NCBI GenBank assembly: GCA_023266055.1
Contig: JAHFRW010000025.1
Span: forward strand, 1-38,371
Source of the DNA: Gammaproteobacteria bacterium
GTDB lineage: Bacteria; Pseudomonadota; Gammaproteobacteria; Ga0077554; Ga007554
Reading direction: 5' to 3'
Length of the DNA stretch: 38,371 nucleotides
Both the position numbers and the translations under genes were made by a program. Under the pieces are notes generated by a model. It saw nothing but the letters and a program-made list of their open reading frames with translations, made no database searches and had not been told where the DNA came from. Within the stretch, counting starts at the first letter, position 1. Every line of letters starts with the position of its first letter. Shown one piece after another: positions 33,547 to 38,371 of the stretch.

Positions 33547-35586
33547 TTATGACGCAGGCTTCCCCAAAAGCCCGCGCACGTTGGCCAGATGCGCCGCGCC
33601 ACGCTCCTGGCGTTGCTGTGGATCAACCTCGGCACCCACCCCTTCCCATATCAGATCGTCCTGTGGCAATTCCTTCAAAAAGCGACTCGGTTCACACTCC
33701 AGCATTTCGCCGTAGCGTTTGCGCCGTGTCGCCAGCGTAAATGTCAGCGTTTCACGCGCGCGGGTAATGCCCACATACGCGAGACGGCGCTCTTCTTCCA
33801 CATTGCCTTCCTCAATGCTGGTGCGATGGGGTAATAATTCTTCTTCCATGCCAATCAGAAACACATGCGGAAACTCCAGCCCCTTGGCGGCGTGCAGCGT
33901 CATCAAGTGCACGCAATCGGCACTGTTTTCCTCCTCCTGACGGTCGAGAATATCCATCAGTGCCATATGCGACACCAGATCAGCAATGCTTTTCTGCTCC
34001 TGATTCTCACCAAAACCGCCCGACTGTTCATGCAATCGCTCCAGCCACGCCACCAGCTCATGCACGTTTTCCATACGCCGTTCAGCCGTTTTCAAATCTT
34101 TACAGGTATCCTGCAACCATGTTTCATAATTAATGGATTGAATCATCTCGCGCACCACCGCCACCGCATCACCACGTTGTGCGCGGTCGCTGATATCCAC
34201 CAGCCAATGCGTGAAATGACGTAAACGTGATACAGCCCGCTCTGTCAAATGCTGTTCCAGTCCCAGTTCGAAGCTGGCCGTGAGCAGGCTGACATGACGC
34301 TCGCTGGCGTAATCGGCCAGTTTTTCCAGCGTACCGGGGCCAATCTCGCGGCGTGGTGTGTTGACAATGCGCAGAAAGGCGCTATCGTCATCAGGGTTCA
34401 CCAGCAACCGCAAATAGGCCATGATATCCTTGACCTCGGTATGCGCAAAAAACGAAGTGCCACCACTTAAAAAATAGGGAATGCGCTGCTCACGCAACAT
34501 CTTTTCAAACAGCCGTGATTGATGATTGCCGCGATACAAAATAGCGTAATCGCGAAAATCGGTGCGGTGCTTGAATTTATGGCTGATCAACTCCGAAACC
34601 ACGCGCTCCGCCTCGTGCTCTTCATTGCGCGCGCGCAGTACACGCAGGGGCGTACCGAATCCCTTGTCACTCCACAGCGTTTTTTCAAACACATGCGGAT
34701 TATTGGCGATCAAATGATTGGCCGCCTTGAGAATGCAGCCGGTGGAACGGTAATTCTGTTCAAGCTTGATAACCGTTAAATTAACAAAATCATCTTGCAA
34801 CAACGCAAGATTCTCCGGCTGTGCTCCGCGCCAGGCATACACCGACTGATCATCATCACCGACCACCGTCAACGCACCACGCACGCCCACCAGCAAACGC
34901 ACCAGTCGATACTGGCTGGCATTGGTGTCCTGATATTCATCGACCAACAGATAGCGAATGCGGTTTTGCCAGGCATCCAGAATCTCGGGTCGCTGTGCAA
35001 ACAACGTCACCGGCTTGAAAATCAAATCATCAAAATCCAGCGCGTTATAGGCCTTGAGGTGGCGTTCATACTCGCTGTATACCGCCGCCGTGGCGGCCAA
35101 TACCGCATCGCCGTTGGCGGTTTCAAGGGCCTGTTGCGGTTCGATCAACGTACTTTTCCAGCGCGAGATCTGCCACTGCATTTGCTCTATTTGTCCACCG
35201 TCACCCGAAAACTCCTTATGCAACAAATCACGCAACAGCGCGGCACTGTCCTGTGAGTCAAAAATTGAAAAACCGGGTTTATAGCCCAGCGCCTTGATCT
35301 CACGGCGAATAATATTAAGCCCAAGGGTGTGAAAAGTAGACACCATCAAACCCCGTGCGTTAGTGCCCGTCAGCAACTTGCCGGCACGCTGCTTCATCTC
35401 GCGCGCTGCTTTATTGGTAAAGGTCACGGCGGCGATATGGTGCGGCGCAATGTTGCATTCCTGAATCAGGTAAGCAATTTTCTGCGTAATCACGCGCGTT
35501 TTACCGCTGCCAGCGCCCGCCAGCACCAGCAACGGGCTGTCCAGATGCCGCACAGCGGCACGTTGACGGGGATTTAACTCAGACAT
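33547..35586 (-). CDS. rep: ATP-dependent DNA helicase Rep
   Basis: A 679-residue superfamily 1A helicase, close to the 673 residues of E. coli Rep. Walker A is AGAGSGKT (23-30), motif Ia AVTFTNKAAREMK, motif II LLVDEYQDTN, motif III VVGDDDQSVYAWRGA, motif IV LEQNYRS, motif V LMTLHAAKGLEFPHV and motif VI YVGITRARETL. The segment ARGLMVSTFHTLGLNIIRRE and the overall spacing favour Rep over UvrD. Rep removes proteins ahead of replication forks. It ends 150 bases before the tRNA-Arg gene. Confidence 0.93.
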   Translation of the reverse strand: MSELNPRQRAAVRHLDSPLLVLAGAGSGKTRVITQKIAYLIQECNIAPHHIAAVTFTNKAAREMKQRAGKLLTGTNARGLMVSTFHTLGLNIIRREIKALGYKPGFSIFDSQDSAALLRDLLHKEFSGDGGQIEQMQWQISRWKSTLIEPQQALETANGDAVLAATAAVYSEYERHLKAYNALDFDDLIFKPVTLFAQRPEILDAWQNRIRYLLVDEYQDTNASQYRLVRLLVGVRGALTVVGDDDQSVYAWRGAQPENLALLQDDFVNLTVIKLEQNYRSTGCILKAANHLIANNPHVFEKTLWSDKGFGTPLRVLRARNEEHEAERVVSELISHKFKHRTDFRDYAILYRGNHQSRLFEKMLREQRIPYFLSGGTSFFAHTEVKDIMAYLRLLVNPDDDSAFLRIVNTPRREIGPGTLEKLADYASERHVSLLTASFELGLEQHLTERAVSRLRHFTHWLVDISDRAQRGDAVAVVREMIQSINYETWLQDTCKDLKTAERRMENVHELVAWLERLHEQSGGFGENQEQKSIADLVSHMALMDILDRQEEENSADCVHLMTLHAAKGLEFPHVFLIGMEEELLPHRTSIEEGNVEEERRLAYVGITRARETLTFTLATRRKRYGEMLECEPSRFLKELPQDDLIWEGVGAEVDPQQRQERGAAHLANVRGLLGKPAS

Positions 35587-35763
35587 GAAGCAACAACCTT
35601 GTGGAGAAGGACTATTGTAGACCGCTAAGGGGATTTAGGCGAAGCATATGTATCAAGCAGTTGTATTTCGTATAATGCAGGAGTAAAAAGGCTTGAATAA
35701 CCACGTTATTTTGGTAATTATATACGAATCGTTATAGATTATGTTGACAGCACGGTAGTCAAT

Positions 35764-36173
35764 ATGCCCGGTTATTCTGGAACACCATTACCTAAAAAGC
35801 TGGGCCTCAAGCCGCCATTAACGTTGATCGTTATTGATGCGCCACAGGATTATCCAGTGTGGCTTGGCGAGCTTCCTGCGGGCGTTCGCATTGTTTCCAG
35901 AATTGGCAAACCACTTCAGGCGGTACATCTTTTCGTTACGCAACGCGCCATCCTGGAAAAAATCTGATCATGTTGCGTAAAAAAATCGAATAGACCGGGT
36001 TTGTGTGGGTGTCCTGGCCCAAGAAAGCATCAAAGGTTGAGACCGACATTAGTGAAGACCGCATAAGAGACATTGCATTGCCACTGGGGTTTGTCGACAT
36101 CAAGGTGTGTGCCGTCAGTGACATATGGTCAGGGTTGAAACTGGTCATTCGTAAAAGCGAAAGAACAATCTGA
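35764..36173 (+). pseudogene. DUF3052-like gene broken by a frameshift and a stop codon
   Basis: The first frame, from ATG 35764, encodes YSGTPLPKKLGLKPP, LPAGVRIVSRIGKPLQ and LFVTQRAILEK, then stops at 35965-35967. Shifting frame at the A6 run (35957-35962) continues as NLIMLRKKIE, meets TAG 35991-35993, and continues GFVWVSWPKKASKVETD, ALPLGFVDIKVCAVSD and WSGLKLVIRKSE to TGA 36171-36173. Together these form a complete DUF3052-type protein. So the gene is whole in extent but has one missing base and one nonsense codon. A sequencing error could explain the first lesion, less easily both. Confidence 0.75.
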
Positions 36174-36205
36174 GTTTCACCCAATAATCCGAATAGATGA
36201 CATAT

Positions 36206-36440
36206 ATGAAATACTGCCCGGAGTGTACAAATGCGCTGGCATCCAAACCTATTGATGGTGCTGAAAGAATGGCGTGCACATCACCACAATGCGGCTTTGT
36301 ATACTGGGACAACCCGGTGCCCGTGGTGGTGGCTTTAATTGAATATCAGGAAAAATAGCGTTTGCCAGAAATGCACAGTGGCCGAAGGGCATGTTCTCGT
36401 TGGTTACGGGTTGTCTCGAAAAGAACTGCAGCGTTGGCAA
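36206..36440 (+). pseudogene. NUDIX hydrolase with N-terminal zinc ribbon, frameshifted and truncated
   Basis: From ATG 36206 the frame encodes a four-cysteine zinc ribbon (MKYCPECTNALASK, CTSPQCGFVYWDNP) and PVVVALIEYQEK, then stops at 36356-36358. In the next frame the NUDIX fold resumes: IAFARNAQWPKGMFSLVTGCLEKN, up to about 36430. One base is missing in the A5 run at 36351-36355. After LEKN the Nudix box (GX5EX7REUXEEXGU) does not follow in any frame, so the catalytic part has been lost. The gene is dead. It begins 32 bases after the DUF3052 pseudogene. Confidence 0.75.
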
Positions 36441-36665
36441 TTTGGTTATCGTGAAACAGTGGCTGAAAAACACGACGTTCGACAACGTATCCATGGCTAT
36501 GGTGGGTTGCTCTGAAGACAATTAAGCGAGAGGACATATTGATTAAAAGGGCGTTGCCGAACACTCTCCCTGAGGGGAGTCGGTGTAATCCATAAAATCA
36601 GTTAGGCCGCGTAAGAAAATACTCATGCGGTAAGCCATTGAGCCATATTGACAGTGAAATAATTA

Positions 36666-36682
36666 TACACCAGACTGGTGTA
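36666..36682. promoter_or_regulatory. 17-bp operator-like palindrome ahead of the right-hand cassette
   Basis: TACACCAG-A-CTGGTGTA has perfect eight-base arms around one central base. The ACCAGACTGGT core resembles operators of TetR-type repressors in style. A consensus TTGACA lies at 36648-36653, but no matching -10 is seen. It lies outside the cassette (which starts at 36716), so it may belong to resident DNA. Nothing else in 36440-36715 is recognisable. Confidence 0.35.
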
Positions 36683-36730
36683 AAGAAAGACCCTCATTAG
36701 GGTGTCTCATTAACGTTAGCTTCCCCAGCC

Positions 36731-37444
36731 ATGCACTTCGAATTTAAAGAAATCATTGCAGTTGTTGTCCCGTACTTTATAGGCGTATCCGCCCTCTATC
36801 TGTTCGGCTATTGGGGAGCTTTCAATGTAAACATTTTTGAATACGTCGGGCTTTCTGATATTGCCAAACTATCTATCTATCCGCTTCTCGCATCACTTGT
36901 TTTTGTTTTTGTTTTTTCCGGGTTCCTTATTGCTGAGCTTCTTATCTCGCCAGTATTTCCGCCGGGCGGCGGGAATGCCTCTGCTGTTGGGAGATTTTAC
37001 CAAAAATATGAGCGTGGTCTGTTGGCAGCCATGGTTGCTCTCGGAGTAGGCGCGGCTCTTTTCGGGCAAGAACCTGGGCGCTGGTTCTGCATCGCGCTCA
37101 TTGTCGGAACTTTTTCCTCACCGTTGCACCGCAACGAATGGATTATCAGAAAGGTGCCTGACCCAAGAATCCGGGCTACGTTACTTTCCTTGGCTCTTCT
37201 ATTGCCTGGGGTGTCATTCGCTTACGGTAAATTAGAGGCCTACCTCATTAAGACAGGTCATCCAACCAATATTGTTGATGTTGAGCGCTCGAAGCTGTCA
37301 CTCTCAGCCGACCAAAAACACCCTGTATCCGTTTTAGGCTTTATCGGTGATACATATGTGTTCTTTGAATCAAAAAGCGGCCAGGTGGTTTATGTAAAGC
37401 AATTCGACAGCACACCTCTTTATGTCACACCTAAAGACCGTTGA
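36731..37444 (+). CDS. multi-pass membrane protein of unknown function, integron cassette gene
   Basis: A 237-residue protein with about five hydrophobic segments in its first 170 residues (AVVVPYFIGVSALYLFGYW, LLASLVFVFVFSGFLIAELL given by position 51-70, LLAAMVALGVGAALFG, FCIALIVGTFSS, TLLSLALLLPGVSFAYG) and a C-terminal soluble domain of about 65 residues (VSVLGFIGDTYVFFESKSGQ). No family is recognised. The start codon is only 15 bases after the cassette recombination point at 36716 and has no ribosome-binding site, which is common in cassettes. Its stop (37442-37444) directly abuts the attC R'' box. It may modify the membrane or interact with phage, but that is speculation. Confidence 0.8.
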   Translation: MHFEFKEIIAVVVPYFIGVSALYLFGYWGAFNVNIFEYVGLSDIAKLSIYPLLASLVFVFVFSGFLIAELLISPVFPPGGGNASAVGRFYQKYERGLLAAMVALGVGAALFGQEPGRWFCIALIVGTFSSPLHRNEWIIRKVPDPRIRATLLSLALLLPGVSFAYGKLEAYLIKTGHPTNIVDVERSKLSLSADQKHPVSVLGFIGDTYVFFESKSGQVVYVKQFDSTPLYVTPKDR

Positions 37445-37499
37445 AGCTAACCCGGCGCTCAAGCGGACGGCTGCGCCGCCGCTTAGCTTTGCGTTGAGG
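37445..37499 (+). repeat. integron attC recombination site (right-hand cassette)
   Basis: R'' AGCTAAC (37445-37451) is the exact complement of GTTAGCT at 36715-36721, where this cassette begins, so both cassette ends are consistent. The 55-base site has the compact hairpin CTCAAGCGG...CCGCTTAG and ends with GTTGAGG (37493-37499), whose last base departs from the RRRY pattern. The start of the IS1182-type element follows at once (CTGTAGAAAAAC), and may have replaced the next cassette. Confidence 0.85.
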
Positions 37500-37569
37500 C
37501 TGTAGAAAAACTCCAAAACCATCGACATTTTTTGATAAAATGACGCAACGCCCCCCTGAGTCACGCACG

Positions 37570-38371
37570 ATGCCCCACTATATTCCTTACGATCCAAAAC
37601 AAAGCAAGCTGGTGGTGATCCACTATGCCGATCAGTTGCAACCCGGTACGTTTGAATTTGCCATCAATCACCTGATGGATAACAAACTGGATATATCGAT
37701 ATTCCATGCGCGCTATAACAATGAAGAGGGCGGACGCCCGGCCTATGATCCCGCGATACTGTTAAAGATTATCCTGTTTGCCTACTCCAAAGGCATTACC
37801 TCCAGCCGCGAGATCCAATGGAGTTGTGAAACCAACATAATATTCAAAGCGCTCTCCTGCGATAGCGTACCGCACTTTACGAGCATTGCTGGTTTTGTCA
37901 GTGGCTGTCCGCAGGAAATCGAGGCGTTGTTTGAACAGGTGTTACTTGTCTGCCATCAACAAGGCTTGTTGGGTAACGAATTATTTGCCATTGATGGCTG
38001 CAAGATGCCATCGAACGCTGCGAAGGAAGGGTCCGGAACCTTCAAAGAACTCGACGCGAAACGCGCCAAGATCAAACGCCAGATCCAGCATCACCTAAAG
38101 GAACATGCCCGTCTGGATGCGCAGGTATCGCGCGAGGATGAGCGGCTGCAACGGATTAAGCAGACGCTCGAGACACTTGATCATGCCCACGCGCGGATCG
38201 ATACCTTTTTAAAAACCGCCCGCCCACGGAGGGGCCGGGGGAAACAGGCCAAGGAAGTCAAAAGTAATATCACTGACAATGAGTCGGCGAAGATGACGAC
38301 GAGCAAAGGCACGATACAAGGATACACCGGTGTGGCCGCCGTCGATAAGAAGCATCAAGTCATTGTGGATG
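37570..38371 (+). CDS. IS1182-family transposase (3' end beyond the window)
   Basis: From ATG 37570 the frame is open to the edge (267 residues). It has PHYIPYDPKQSKLVVI at the start, EEGGRPAYDPAILLKIILFAY, the first catalytic Asp in LFAIDGCKMPSNAAKE, a coiled basic middle, and SAKMTTSKGTIQGYTGVAA, the usual order in IS1182 transposases. No frameshift is seen, so the element may be intact. Upstream, GGCTGTAGAAAAACTCC at about 37498 looks like the left terminal repeat. The right end is outside the window. It lies directly against an attC site. Confidence 0.88.
   Translation, partial: MPHYIPYDPKQSKLVVIHYADQLQPGTFEFAINHLMDNKLDISIFHARYNNEEGGRPAYDPAILLKIILFAYSKGITSSREIQWSCETNIIFKALSCDSVPHFTSIAGFVSGCPQEIEALFEQVLLVCHQQGLLGNELFAIDGCKMPSNAAKEGSGTFKELDAKRAKIKRQIQHHLKEHARLDAQVSREDERLQRIKQTLETLDHAHARIDTFLKTARPRRGRGKQAKEVKSNITDNESAKMTTSKGTIQGYTGVAAVDKKHQVIVD

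Noticed and set aside
33190-33740. Plus-strand frames across tRNA-Arg and the rep 3' end
   Set aside because: They overlap a tRNA and a well-supported helicase gene and have no recognisable domains.
36601-36607. GTTAGGC as a further attC R' box
   Set aside because: No complementary GCCTAAC and no attC-like hairpin lie within 150 bases on either side.

Overview
The window is a chromosomal segment of a gammaproteobacterium. The best evidence is the block ZapB-like/zapA - 6S RNA - fau together with ygfB-pepP-ubiH and a nearby rpiA, which resembles a well-known gammaproteobacterial neighbourhood. Supporting markers are rplM-rpsI, mnmG, purEK, rep, ilvA and a rhodanese-MoeB fusion. No species can be named from sequence alone. 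Most genes are core metabolism; accessory DNA sits at both ends and at a few mobile-element scars.

Layout. 1-1558: a run of integron gene cassettes without an integrase in view. It holds the tail of one ORF, then a SpoU/TrmH-type RNA methyltransferase cassette and a PaaI-type thioesterase cassette, with three attC sites, and then a stub of a third cassette. 1559-4954: glcF, divergent from a [2Fe-2S] ferredoxin gene that is coupled to a NodI/NodJ-like ABC exporter. 5060-6160: rplM-rpsI and tRNA-Gln. 6262-6630: remnant of an IS5-type element. 6641-10854: a PfkB kinase, a zinc-ribbon membrane protein, an exported protein of unknown function, and a three-gene ankyrin/lipoprotein/FGE-like operon. 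11063-17636: moeB, a YbaK-HDOD fusion, an alpha/beta hydrolase, a small lipoprotein, a DUF1499 protein and mnmG. 17792-20398: a lipoprotein subtilase followed by a separately encoded, secreted protein that looks like a subtilase prodomain. 20462-21257: IS1595 remnant and a MITE. 21299-29830: rpiA, ilvA, a histone H1-like protein, EVE protein, fau, 6S RNA, zapA, a ZapB-like gene, ygfB, pepP, a second MITE and ubiH. 29827-35586: a beta-propeller protein with a sorting-signal-like tail, purK, purE, tRNA-Arg and rep. 35764-38371: two decayed genes (DUF3052, NUDIX), one more integron cassette with its attC, and an IS1182-type transposase that runs off the window.

How the parts relate. The attC sites pass an internal test: the first bases of each complete cassette (TTAGGC, TTATGC, TTAGCT) are the exact complement of the R'' box at that same cassette's far end. 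This is what circular-cassette integration predicts, so the cassette calls are strong without any database. Two MITE copies (21083-21257 and 28279-28450) share their terminal repeats with the IS5-type remnant at 6262, and each is flanked by a TNA duplication, which points to that transposase family as their mobiliser. The subtilase lacks a cis prodomain and its downstream neighbour resembles one, suggesting a protease/trans-propeptide pair; this is the most interesting candidate system here.

Gene-poor stretches. 7810-8060 holds a possible structured leader. 14375-14606 holds a good promoter. 14881-15077 shows nothing I can support. 28240-28570 holds a MITE plus about 115 bases with a short inverted repeat. 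36440-36715 holds one operator-like palindrome and otherwise nothing recognised. No CRISPR array, rRNA, prophage or replication origin was seen.
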